DNA of 39,250 nt, from assembly GCA_016200005.1 (NCBI GenBank), contig JACQFP010000054.1:1-39250 (forward strand). Reading direction: 5' to 3'. Position 1 is the first letter of the stretch, and every line of letters starts with the position of its first letter. Source of the DNA: Verrucomicrobiota bacterium (lineage in GTDB: Bacteria; Verrucomicrobiota; Verrucomicrobiia; Limisphaerales; PALSA-1396). A program made the position numbers and the translations under genes. Below the pieces are notes generated by a model. The model was not told the origin of the DNA. It made no database searches and saw only the letters and a program-made list of their open reading frames with translations. Shown here one piece after another: positions 1 through 7,725 of this stretch.

Positions 1-1
1 C

Positions 2-1201
2 ATTCGGATTGGCGGCAACGGCATAGGCCGATTGGAATCGGAAATGTTCTCCGATGCCGCTGGGAACAACCACAATGTGATTGTCTCCGGACGAACGATA
101 AATGACGGAGTGTTCCATCATGTGGCCTACGTGCGCAAGGGTGTCAATCTGGCGTTCTATATCGACGGTGTGCTGGATGTGTCCGCCAACTCAGTGGGGG
201 TCACGCGGATCAACAACGCGGCGAATCTGGTGGCGGGCCGAAGTGTTTGTGTGGGGAGTGACGGCACGTCGCCGTTCACCGGCCAGATGGATGAGATTTC
301 AATTTACAACCGGGCGCTGACGCTGGCTGAAATCCAATCGATTTACAATGCGGCCAGCGCGGGCAAATGTCCCACGCCGTCGGTGAATCATGCACCGGTC
401 GCCAACTCGCAATCCATCTCGCTCAACGAAGACACGCCGAAGGCCATCACACTGGCGGCATCCGACGCGGACGGCGACCCGTTGACTTACACCACAACAC
501 CGCCGGCGCATGGCACGTTGAGCGGCACAGCGCCGAACCTTACCTACACGCCCCATACGAATTACTTTGGGCCGGACAGTTTCACGTTCAAGGTGAACGA
601 CGGGCACGTGGATTCAGGAGAAGCGACGGTCAGCCTCAAAGTCAATCCGGTGAATGACGCGCCGGTGGCCAGGGCCACGATCTCACCCTTGGCGCAATTC
701 CCCGGACTGACGAACCTCGTCGTGATTTCGCTGAACAACTCAAACGCGACGGTCGTTCTCGATGGGTCACTCTCCAGCGATGCGGAGCATGACCCGCTGC
801 AATACTCGTGGTCGGAGGGCACGAACGTGATCGCGACTGGTGTTCTAGCCACGAACGTTTTGGACGTTGGAACGCACGTAATCACCCTGGCTGTCAGCGA
901 CGGGACGGATATTGGCGTGGACACCGTAACCGTTGAGGTAATCACGCCAGCACAGGCAGTGGGGATATTGATCTCGATGGTGGATGACGGCACGCTACCG
1001 CGAAAGAACCAGAGGCCGCTGGTCACGACGTTGAAGGCCGCGGCGGCGTCCTTCGAGGACGGACGACTGCAACCGGGCATCAATCAACTCGCCGTATTCC
1101 AAAATAAAGTGCGCGCCCAGGTGGCGCCGCTGGATCAGACGCTGGCGGACAGCCTGATCAACGCGGCGCAGGTGATTATCGATACTTTAAGCGGCCCGTG
1201 A
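2..1201 (+). CDS. C-terminal part of a secreted LamG/cadherin-like multidomain protein (5' end outside window)
   Basis: The frame is open to the left edge, so the true start lies outside the window; the TTG at 32 is only the first in-frame start codon. Domain order in the visible part: a LamG/concanavalin-A-like fold (to about residue 110, with 'FHHVAYVRKG', 'FYIDGV' and 'MDEISIYNRAL'); a tandem-type cadherin-like repeat beginning 'NHAPVANSQSISLNEDT' and ending 'DSFTFKVNDG'; a PKD/Ig-like segment with 'VVLDGSLSSDAEHDPLQYSW'; and a C-terminal helical stretch of about 75 residues ('QRPLVTTLKAAAASFEDG', 'INQLAVFQNKV') resembling a FIMAH-type domain. Such proteins are exported and bind glycans or surfaces. 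No enzyme motif is visible. The fold calls are firm; the substrate is unknown. Confidence 0.8.
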   Translation: MRIGGNGIGRLESEMFSDAAGNNHNVIVSGRTINDGVFHHVAYVRKGVNLAFYIDGVLDVSANSVGVTRINNAANLVAGRSVCVGSDGTSPFTGQMDEISIYNRALTLAEIQSIYNAASAGKCPTPSVNHAPVANSQSISLNEDTPKAITLAASDADGDPLTYTTTPPAHGTLSGTAPNLTYTPHTNYFGPDSFTFKVNDGHVDSGEATVSLKVNPVNDAPVARATISPLAQFPGLTNLVVISLNNSNATVVLDGSLSSDAEHDPLQYSWSEGTNVIATGVLATNVLDVGTHVITLAVSDGTDIGVDTVTVEVITPAQAVGILISMVDDGTLPRKNQRPLVTTLKAAAASFEDGRLQPGINQLAVFQNKVRAQVAPLDQTLADSLINAAQVIIDTLSGP

Positions 1202-1287
1202 TAGAGCGGAGTTCGCGGCTATGACAATCGTCTTCACCATGAGGCAACATGTGTAGAATCAGTTTTTTCGAGCGGTCAAGTTGATTT

Positions 1288-2493
1288 GTGATGATCAAGC
1301 TGATCGGTAATGGCACTGTTGCCTTGTTGCTCTGCTCGCGGGTTTTATTGCCGGATGCGTTCGCGGTGCCGCCGCCGAATGACATTTGTACCGGCGCTGA
1401 AGTCATTCCCACGGCCGGCCCTTTTCCCTATTACTCCGCCATCGTCGATATTACCGACGCCACCACTGCCAACGATCCGCCCGCGCTCCCTTCTTCGTGC
1501 ACGCTAAACGGAGTCACCCGCAGTGTTTGGTATGCCTTCACTCCACCCGCAACCCGGCTCTACACGCTTTCGGTCAGTGAAGATACCGCCACAACCGTGA
1601 GTGATACCGTGATGGCCATTTACACCTCAACCGGAGGATGTAACGGCCCGTTCACAAGGATCGCCTGCGACGATGACGTGGGCTATCTCCAGACGGCGAT
1701 TTCGCTGTCGCTTTCTTCGAGCACGACTTACTACATTGTGGTTTGGGAAAGTTCGACCTCCAATCCGTTCGGTGGCACCGCGGTCCAACTGCGCGTCTCT
1801 CAACCCGTCGTTCCCACCAACGACACGTGTGAGGGTGCGGAAGTGATCCCGGCCGCCGGACCGTTTCCCCATTTGACCGCGGTTGCGGACACGACGCTGG
1901 CGACGACGACGAGTGACCCGACCGCTCCAACCTGCCAATCCCAATTCACGCGCAGCATCTGGTACCGGTTTACACCGGATGCCGCCGGCGCTTACGAATT
2001 CTCGCTCTGCACCAACACGGCAACGACGGTGTACGACACATTGATCGGGATTTACACTTCTTCGGGAGCTTGCGTCGGGCCGTTCACGCGCGTGGCTTGC
2101 AACGACAATGGGGCGACCTGCGGAGGGAACAACGCCGATCTGAACTTTCGTTCCGTTCTAACACTCTCGCTCACGAGTGGCGTCGGCTATTACGTCGTGG
2201 TTTGGGAGACGGGCACCGATCCCTACATTCCAGGCGAGACCTCAATCCAGCTTCTGGTTTCCCAACTCAGGCCTCAATTTACTTCCCACGTAAGATTACC
2301 TGACGGCAGCTTCCAACTTCAGTTTACCGGGGCTCCCGGCCAGAGCTACACGATCCAAGCCTCCACCAACCTCACCGCCTGGCCTGATCTTGGAGCCGCA
2401 ACGAACCTGGGCAACGGACTGTTTGCATTTACGGACACCAACGCCAATAATTTCTCCGCCCGGTTTTATCGTGTGGTTTTGGTCGGCAATTAA
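1288..2493 (+). CDS. Secreted protein with two PPC-like β-repeats and a C-terminal β tail
   Basis: The N-terminus (residues 1-26, hydrophobic core 'GTVALLLCSRVLL', then 'DAFA') is a signal peptide. Start is GTG 1288 or, equally possible, ATG 1291; no convincing Shine-Dalgarno sequence precedes either. Two homologous repeats follow (about residues 30-170 and 177-315). Each begins 'NDxCxGAEVIPxAGPFP' and contains 'SxWYxFTP', 'TATTVxDT', 'IYTSxGxCxGPFTRxAC' and 'YYxVVWE', like bacterial pre-peptidase C-terminal (PPC) β-sandwiches. Paired cysteines suggest disulfides. Residues from about 330 form a tail with 'YTIQASTNLTAWPDL' and 'ARFYRVVL', which recurs in the partial gene at 39104-39250. No catalytic motif is seen; a structural or adhesive exported protein is likely. 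Confidence 0.8.
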   Translation: MMIKLIGNGTVALLLCSRVLLPDAFAVPPPNDICTGAEVIPTAGPFPYYSAIVDITDATTANDPPALPSSCTLNGVTRSVWYAFTPPATRLYTLSVSEDTATTVSDTVMAIYTSTGGCNGPFTRIACDDDVGYLQTAISLSLSSSTTYYIVVWESSTSNPFGGTAVQLRVSQPVVPTNDTCEGAEVIPAAGPFPHLTAVADTTLATTTSDPTAPTCQSQFTRSIWYRFTPDAAGAYEFSLCTNTATTVYDTLIGIYTSSGACVGPFTRVACNDNGATCGGNNADLNFRSVLTLSLTSGVGYYVVVWETGTDPYIPGETSIQLLVSQLRPQFTSHVRLPDGSFQLQFTGAPGQSYTIQASTNLTAWPDLGAATNLGNGLFAFTDTNANNFSARFYRVVLVGN

Positions 2494-2694
2494 CCTGGCC
2501 GCCGCCCATGCCGTGCCTGGCAATCAAGTGGGAATCCTCCTCGGCCAAGCGTAAAGTCCAATGGTGACTCGCCACCCCTTGGACGAGTGATAAAACCCTT
2601 GACCACAATAAGTTTTTGAGCGCAGCGACGACATTTTCTGATTGCAAACCATGATCGGACGTGCTATTTGTTCGAGCAAAGATAGGGCGCGGTT

Positions 2695-3375
2695 TTGAGA
2701 GGAATTGGGAGCGGGATTCGCTCTTTAATGACCTTCAGCGAGACGAAAAAGCTTGTATCAAAAACCCGGAGTTGGATCGGAGCGGTCATGGATTTTAATC
2801 TTAAAATGGCACCAGAGCAGCCCGTGACGTCACCGCATGCGACCACGCCGCGGACACGTCGCACACCAAAAACGGCTGGATTTCCATTCAAGCAAACAAT
2901 CGTCCAACTCGGCTTTTTTGCGGTATTATCCACGGCAAGTTATTTTCTGTTCAGTCACTTTTTGATGGAATCAGTGCAAGTGACCGGAGTCAGCATGGTG
3001 CCAACCCTCCACGACGGCGATCAGTACATGCTAAACCGGTGGGCATATTTCTTTCGCCCTCCGCAACGCGGCGACGTAGTCGTGATCAAGGATCCGGAAG
3101 ACAATGGTTTTGCCGTCAAACGGATCATTGCCACCTCGGGCGAAGCCATCCTTTTCAAGGACGGCAACGTCTATGTGAATAACGAGAAGCTGGTGGAGCC
3201 TTATCTCTTTGCCGGAACGACAACTTCGACCTTCTCCCACCCGAACGAGCAGTTAATCCTATTTGGGAACAACCGTTATTTTGTTCTGGGGGATAATCGT
3301 TGGAACAGCGCCGACAGCCGGTTTTACGGGCCGGTGCCGCGCAAGAACATTTTAGGACTGCTCCCATTGCAGTAG
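2695..3375 (+). CDS. lepB: Signal peptidase I
   Basis: Type I signal peptidase, which cleaves signal peptides from exported preproteins at the outer face of the inner membrane by a Ser/Lys dyad. One transmembrane segment lies at about residues 68-90. The catalytic serine is S100 in 'VSMVPTL' and the general-base lysine is K142 in 'AVKRI'; the family box 'FVLGDNRWNSADSRFYGPV' is near the C-terminus. The frame opens with TTG 2695; ATG 2728 (12 codons in) and ATG 2788 (32 codons in) are alternative starts, and the sequence does not decide between them. It stands alone and converges with rtcB, 45 bp away. Its presence fits the many exported proteins in the window. The family call is secure. Confidence 0.93.
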   Translation: MRGIGSGIRSLMTFSETKKLVSKTRSWIGAVMDFNLKMAPEQPVTSPHATTPRTRRTPKTAGFPFKQTIVQLGFFAVLSTASYFLFSHFLMESVQVTGVSMVPTLHDGDQYMLNRWAYFFRPPQRGDVVVIKDPEDNGFAVKRIIATSGEAILFKDGNVYVNNEKLVEPYLFAGTTTSTFSHPNEQLILFGNNRYFVLGDNRWNSADSRFYGPVPRKNILGLLPLQ

Positions 3376-3420
3376 CGCTTCCCTGCGCAGCGGCGCGCCC
3401 GCGGTGGCGGTTTTCCAAGT

Positions 3421-4821
3421 TCAATCTTCCGGCCGCTCGCCACTCGGCGCCATCTTCACCAACTTGGGATCAAACTGGCCCAGCACTGTCACCAAATCGC
3501 CTTGTGCCGCCATGACCTCGCGGATGTTCTTGTAAGCCATGGGGACTTCGTCGAGACCTGCGGAGATCAGCGTCACTCCCCGCTCTCGGAGGAAACGGTT
3601 CACGTCCTTCCAGTTGAATTTCTCCTTCGCCGCCTTGCGGCTCATCGCGCGACCCGCCCCGTGCGACGCGGAGTTCAGCGATGCCGGGTTGCCTTTGCCG
3701 CTCACGACGAATCCGGGCGACGCCATTGAACCTGGAATTATCCCCAATACACCTGCGCCAGCCGGCGTCGCGCCTTTGCGATGCACGATGACTTCCTGCT
3801 CGACCCCGTCAATGAGGTGGTGCTCCTTCCACGCGAAGTTGTGATGGTTCTCCAGATCGAGCAGCACTTGTGCACCCAGATTTGCCGCGATGTGTTTGTG
3901 AATCAGCGCGTGGTTCGCCGCGGCGTATCGGCCCATCAGTTCCATCGCGTTCCAGTATTCCTGACCTGCCTCTGAATCGAGCGGCAGCCACGCCAGCCGG
4001 AGCAACTCGCTGGGTAGCGCAGACCGACACCGGCCGAAGGCGATCTTGCTGTAATGATCGCACACCGCCGCACCCGTGCCGCGACTGCCGCTGTGCGACA
4101 ACAACGCCAGATAGGTTCCCGGTTCAAGGTTTTGAATCTTTCCGTGTGCCGTGAACAAACCAAACTCGACGAAATGATTTCCGCTGCCGCTGGTGCCGAG
4201 TTGCGACCATGCGCGGTCCTTGTTTTGTTGCGTAATCGGGCTGACTGACCAATCCGCGTCCAGCACGTCATGCGTGCGGCGTTGCTTGAAATTCGCGCCG
4301 ATGCCGAAACGTGTCTCCGTCTCGAGGGCGCGCGTCAGCCGGTCTTGGTTGCGCTCCAGATCGCGTACCGGCATGTCCAGGACCGTCATCTTCATCCGGC
4401 AGGCGATGTCCACGCCGACGGCGTAGGGAATCACGGCGTTGGCCGTGGCCAGCACGCCGCCGATGGGCAGGCCGTAGCCCACGTGCGCGTCCGGCATGAG
4501 CGCACCCGCCACCGCCACCGGCAACAGACACGCCTTCTCCATCTGCATCACGGCGTCGTGTTCCAGACCTTCGCCCCATTGCCGATACTTCACCCCGACT
4601 CCGAGTCGGGATGGTGGTGGTGCCAGGAGCAACGCCTTGGCAAACTGCCCACGCAACGGATCGTCCACGAACGCCGATGGATTGCGAACAATGGCCTCCA
4701 CCTCCTCGCGCAAGCGCGACTTGTCGCCGCCGCCGAGGATGAAACTGGCCGTAAAATCCGTCGCCCGTCGTGTCGCTTCACCCAGCGGCACGCCGAGACG
4801 GAGAAAATCTTTGGTGTTCAT
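3421..4821 (-). CDS. rtcB: RtcB-family RNA ligase
   Basis: RtcB joins 2',3'-cyclic-phosphate or 3'-phosphate RNA ends to 5'-OH ends using GTP and Mn2+. Conserved blocks, in order: 'MPDAHVGYGLPIGG' (residues 109-122), 'GVDIACRMK' with the metal-binding Cys141, 'GTSGSGNHFVEF', 'LLSHSGSRGTG', 'HRKGATPAG', 'IIPGSMASPGFVVSGKGN' and 'NSASHGAGR', whose His387 matches the histidine guanylylated in E. coli RtcB. The length (466 aa) is in the family range. No archease, RtcA or RtcR regulator lies beside it, so it may act in tRNA or damage repair on its own. A short palindrome (4594-4610) encodes the 'SRLGV' region of the protein. Confidence 0.93.
   Translation of the reverse strand: MNTKDFLRLGVPLGEATRRATDFTASFILGGGDKSRLREEVEAIVRNPSAFVDDPLRGQFAKALLLAPPPSRLGVGVKYRQWGEGLEHDAVMQMEKACLLPVAVAGALMPDAHVGYGLPIGGVLATANAVIPYAVGVDIACRMKMTVLDMPVRDLERNQDRLTRALETETRFGIGANFKQRRTHDVLDADWSVSPITQQNKDRAWSQLGTSGSGNHFVEFGLFTAHGKIQNLEPGTYLALLSHSGSRGTGAAVCDHYSKIAFGRCRSALPSELLRLAWLPLDSEAGQEYWNAMELMGRYAAANHALIHKHIAANLGAQVLLDLENHHNFAWKEHHLIDGVEQEVIVHRKGATPAGAGVLGIIPGSMASPGFVVSGKGNPASLNSASHGAGRAMSRKAAKEKFNWKDVNRFLRERGVTLISAGLDEVPMAYKNIREVMAAQGDLVTVLGQFDPKLVKMAPSGERPED
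4594..4610. repeat. Short perfect palindrome inside rtcB
   Basis: Arms of 7 bp (CCCGACT / AGTCGGG) flank a 3-bp loop. It lies in the poorly conserved linker of RtcB that precedes 'YRQWGEGLE', so it could be a small palindromic insertion tolerated in a loop, or chance. Confidence 0.35.
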
Positions 4822-5020
4822 TGCCCATCCAATCTACAACTCGCAGTTGGGAAGAGCGAGCGTGCGTGCAAGCCAAAATGAAGAGCACCGCGAGCACCGC
4901 AACCCGCTGGACGCGGCAGCGCCCGCAGACTCGACGGCAGCATCGGCTCGTGATCGGCCGGAGCGGACCCACGATTCATCGGAGTGGCATACGTGGTCTT
5001 CATTCGAAATAACAAATCCG

Positions 5021-5039
5021 CCTGCCTTTCGAAGGCAGG
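5021..5039. repeat. 8-bp-arm inverted repeat
   Basis: CCTGCCTT / AAGGCAGG with loop TCG. It lies between two divergent genes, so a terminator role is unlikely; an operator, a small palindromic repeat or the 5' end of a transcript are all possible. Confidence 0.45.
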
Positions 5040-5092
5040 GTTGAAAAATATCCGAGTCGTTGAGCTGACACTCATTCTTCGGGAACTTTGCC

Positions 5093-5121
5093 TTGACAGT
5101 TTTTCGCGGGGAGGTTGTCAT
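5093..5121 (+). promoter_or_regulatory. Candidate sigma-70-like promoter of the Gfo/Idh-MFS group
   Basis: TTGACA at 5093-5098, a 17-nt spacer, and TGTCAT at 5116-5121 (4 of 6 matches to TATAAT), 67 bp upstream of ATG 5189. Sequence match only. Confidence 0.35.
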
Positions 5122-5188
5122 TCGCCGCATTGCCGTGGCCGTTGTTCCTCTGCGTAGGTAGGCGTGTAGTTCTTGACTGCCGGAAACG

Positions 5189-6313
5189 ATGAGCAAGCGA
5201 AAAGTCAACGTAGCGATTATCGGCTTGGGGTTCGGAGCCGAATTCATTCCCATCTACCAACGCCACGCGCATGCCAACCTCTACGCCATCTGCCAGCGCA
5301 CGAAGAAAAAGCTGGACGCCATCGGCGACGCCTTTGGCATTGAGACCCGCTACACCGACTTCAATGAGTTGATCAAAGACCCGAACATCGACGCCGTCCA
5401 CATCAACTCGCCCATCCCCGATCACGGCTGGCAATCCATCGCCGCGCTCAAGGCCGGCAAACACGTCGCCTGCACCGTGCCGATGGCCACGAGCATCGCG
5501 GACTGCAAGAAGATCGTGGACCTCGTCAGGCAGACCAAAAAGAAATACATGATGATGGAGACGGTCGTTTATGCGCGTGAGTTTCTCTACATCAAGCAGC
5601 TTTACGACCGGGGCGAGTTGGGCAAAATCCAGTTCCTCCAGGCGAGCCATCAGCAGGACATGGACGGCTGGCCTAACTACTGGCCCGGTCTGCCGCCGAT
5701 GTGGTACGCCACTCACTGCGTTGGCCCAATGCTCGGTCTGACCAAAGCGACGGCGGAATATGTTTCGTGCTTTGGTTCGGGCACCATCCGCAAAGAACTG
5801 GTCAAGAAATATGGTTCGCCGTTCGCGGTGGAGACAGCGCACATCAAGTTCAAGAATTCCGACCTCAGCGCGCGCATCGTTCGCTCCCTCTTCGACACAG
5901 CCCGCCAGTATCGCGAAAGTATCGACGTTTATGGCTCGAAGAAATCCTTTGAGTGGACGCTCATCGAACACGAACCGCACGTGTTGCACACAGCAAAATT
6001 GCCGGAGCAAAAGATTCCGAAGAAGATCAAAGTGCCTGACTACGCGCATCTTTTGCCGAAGGGGATTCGTCCATTCACCACCAAAGGTGTCTATGACCTC
6101 GGCAAGAAAACGCACCTGAGCTTCGTTCAAGGCGCGGGCCACGGCGGTTCGCATCCACACCTGGCGCATGAGTTCATCATGTCGCTGATTGAGAAACGCG
6201 AGCCATTCCCGAATGCAAAGCAATCCGCCAACTGGACGTGCGTCGGTCTGTGTGCGCACCAATCCGCGCTCAAAGGCGGCGCGATTGTCAGACTCCCGAC
6301 ATTCACCCACTAA
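5189..6313 (+). CDS. Gfo/Idh/MocA-family protein with an altered catalytic motif
   Basis: The N-terminal Rossmann fold has 'VAIIGLGFGAEF' (glycines 12, 14 and 16), so it should bind NAD(P). The C-terminal half is the α/β dimerisation and substrate domain, with 'SHQQDMDGWPNYWPGLPPMWYATH'. In most family members the strand after 'GKHV' carries an E-K-P motif whose lysine is catalytic. Here the sequence is 'GKHVACTVPMA' (residues 91-100), with Thr96 and Val97 replacing Glu and Lys. It may use another residue or a different reaction, so 'oxidoreductase' is tentative. ATG 5189 starts the gene, preceded by GGAAACG. The stop lies 11 bp before a sugar-type MFS transporter, so a shared transcript and a carbohydrate substrate are likely. 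Confidence 0.85.
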   Translation: MSKRKVNVAIIGLGFGAEFIPIYQRHAHANLYAICQRTKKKLDAIGDAFGIETRYTDFNELIKDPNIDAVHINSPIPDHGWQSIAALKAGKHVACTVPMATSIADCKKIVDLVRQTKKKYMMMETVVYAREFLYIKQLYDRGELGKIQFLQASHQQDMDGWPNYWPGLPPMWYATHCVGPMLGLTKATAEYVSCFGSGTIRKELVKKYGSPFAVETAHIKFKNSDLSARIVRSLFDTARQYRESIDVYGSKKSFEWTLIEHEPHVLHTAKLPEQKIPKKIKVPDYAHLLPKGIRPFTTKGVYDLGKKTHLSFVQGAGHGGSHPHLAHEFIMSLIEKREPFPNAKQSANWTCVGLCAHQSALKGGAIVRLPTFTH

Positions 6314-6324
6314 CCAACAATCGC

Positions 6325-7680
6325 ATGAGTGGCACAACCAAAATTGACCGGCACGCGGAATACAACAAACCGAAACTGTTTCTTCTCAGCGTCATCGCGC
6401 TGGCGACCGCGGGCATCGGCTTCAGCATCCGCGGCGACATCGGCGGCGCGTTGCAGTCGCACTTTTTTGATCCGGTCGATAAACTCCATTCCGCCGAGAT
6501 GACCGCGAGCGTGTTGGGGATTGTGTTCATGGGATTTGCCGTGGCCATCGCGGTGGGCAGTCCGTTGCTGGACTATTTCGGCATGGGGCGGATGCTTGGC
6601 CTGTCGAGTTTCCTTTTCATCGTGGGCAACCTGGTCGCGATCTTTGCCGATCATATCAACATCGGCCTGCCGATTTTCTGGGTGGTCTGGCTCGGAATGT
6701 TGCTGGTCGGTGTCGGCCAAGGGTTGGTGGAAACGGTGATCAACCCACTGGCGGCGACGCTATACCCCGACGACAAAACCCATAAACTAAACGTGCTCCA
6801 CGCCTGGTGGCCCGGCGGCATAATCATCGGCGGGCTGATCAGTCTGGGGCTGGGATATCTCGGCGCAGGCTGGCAGATCAAACTGGCGGTTGTTTTGTTG
6901 CCAGCAGTGGCTTACGGCGCGATGACTCTCGGCGCCAAGTTTCCTCCCACGGAGCGGGTGGCCGCCGGCGTTTCCGCCAGTCAAATGTTCAAAGAACTGG
7001 CGCGACCATTGTTCATTATTTTGTGGCTGTCGATGTTTCTGACCGCCGCTTCTGAACTTGCGCCCGGCCAGTGGGTGGACATCGCATTGACGCGCACCGT
7101 CGGCATGAAAGGCATCATCCTCCTCGTTTACGTCAGCGGTTTGATGTTCGTCATGCGGCATTTCGCCGGGACATTCGCGCACAAACTTTCGCCTATCGGC
7201 CTGTTGTGGGTATCGTGCTTTCTGGCCTCGGCTGGATTGCTTTTGTTGAGCGTGGCGAACTCCCCCATCACTGGATTGCTGGCGGCGACCGTTTGGGGTG
7301 TCGGCGTCTGTTATATGTGGCCGACAATGTTGGCTTCGGCTTCGGAACGCTTTCCGCGCGGCGGCGCGCTGCTGCTTGGTTTGATGGGCACGGCGGGAAC
7401 GATGTCGATCAAGTTTGTCTTGCCCTGGATGGGGAGCATTTTTGACAAGACCAAGATCCAGGTTGCCGGCGGGGAGGAAGCGTTCAAGGCGTTGTCGGGC
7501 GACAAACTCAACGAAGTGCTCGGCGCCGCCGCTCAACAATCATTTCGCAGCGTGGCAATTCTGCCGGCGATTTTGCTGGTCGTGTTCGGTGCCATCTGGC
7601 TCTACGACCGGTCGCGCGGCGGCTATAAAGCGGAACAGATTGTTCCGAGCGACGTCGGCGTCGCTCCTGTCAGCAAGTGA
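6325..7680 (+). CDS. MFS transporter, probably sugar (FucP-like class)
   Basis: A 451-aa polytopic inner-membrane protein with about 12 hydrophobic segments, beginning 'KLFLLSVIALATAGIGFSIRG'. ATG 6325 is chosen because upstream in-frame codons overlap the preceding gene by 76 bp and encode an Arg-rich leader with no family character. 'GQGLVETVINPLAATLYPD' and 'LNVLHAWWPGGIIIGGL' resemble the FucP/glucose-galactose MFS group, with an acidic residue and NP in the fifth helix. It follows the Gfo/Idh gene by 11 bp and precedes a paralogue by 45 bp, so a three-gene transcript is likely. Its last codons coincide with a hairpin (7647-7666). The substrate cannot be told from sequence. Confidence 0.85.
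   Translation: MSGTTKIDRHAEYNKPKLFLLSVIALATAGIGFSIRGDIGGALQSHFFDPVDKLHSAEMTASVLGIVFMGFAVAIAVGSPLLDYFGMGRMLGLSSFLFIVGNLVAIFADHINIGLPIFWVVWLGMLLVGVGQGLVETVINPLAATLYPDDKTHKLNVLHAWWPGGIIIGGLISLGLGYLGAGWQIKLAVVLLPAVAYGAMTLGAKFPPTERVAAGVSASQMFKELARPLFIILWLSMFLTAASELAPGQWVDIALTRTVGMKGIILLVYVSGLMFVMRHFAGTFAHKLSPIGLLWVSCFLASAGLLLLSVANSPITGLLAATVWGVGVCYMWPTMLASASERFPRGGALLLGLMGTAGTMSIKFVLPWMGSIFDKTKIQVAGGEEAFKALSGDKLNEVLGAAAQQSFRSVAILPAILLVVFGAIWLYDRSRGGYKAEQIVPSDVGVAPVSK
7647..7666. repeat. Hairpin at the 3' end of the first MFS gene
   Basis: GAGCGACG (7647-7654), loop TCGG, CGTCGCTC (7659-7666): a perfect 8-bp stem ending 11 nt before the stop codon region. There is no T-run, so it is not a standard terminator; it may modulate mRNA stability between the two MFS genes. 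Confidence 0.5.
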
Positions 7681-7725
7681 AACTGTTCACATCAGACCGG
7701 CAAACCAAACCGATAAAATAAAACT

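Larger units (their letters stand above)
4822..5188. other. Divergent intergenic region between rtcB and the Gfo/Idh gene
   Basis: This 367-bp gap carries the 5' flanks of two divergent genes. No conserved small ORF was recognised. It holds a perfect inverted repeat at 5021-5039 (CCTGCCTT, 3-nt loop, AAGGCAGG) and a candidate sigma-70-type promoter at 5093-5121. The rest appears featureless. Confidence 0.5.

Noticed and set aside
5072-6337. Minus-strand open frame (421 codons) opposite the Gfo/Idh gene
   Set aside because: Shadow frame; the plus strand has a complete Rossmann protein with a sensible start and synteny.
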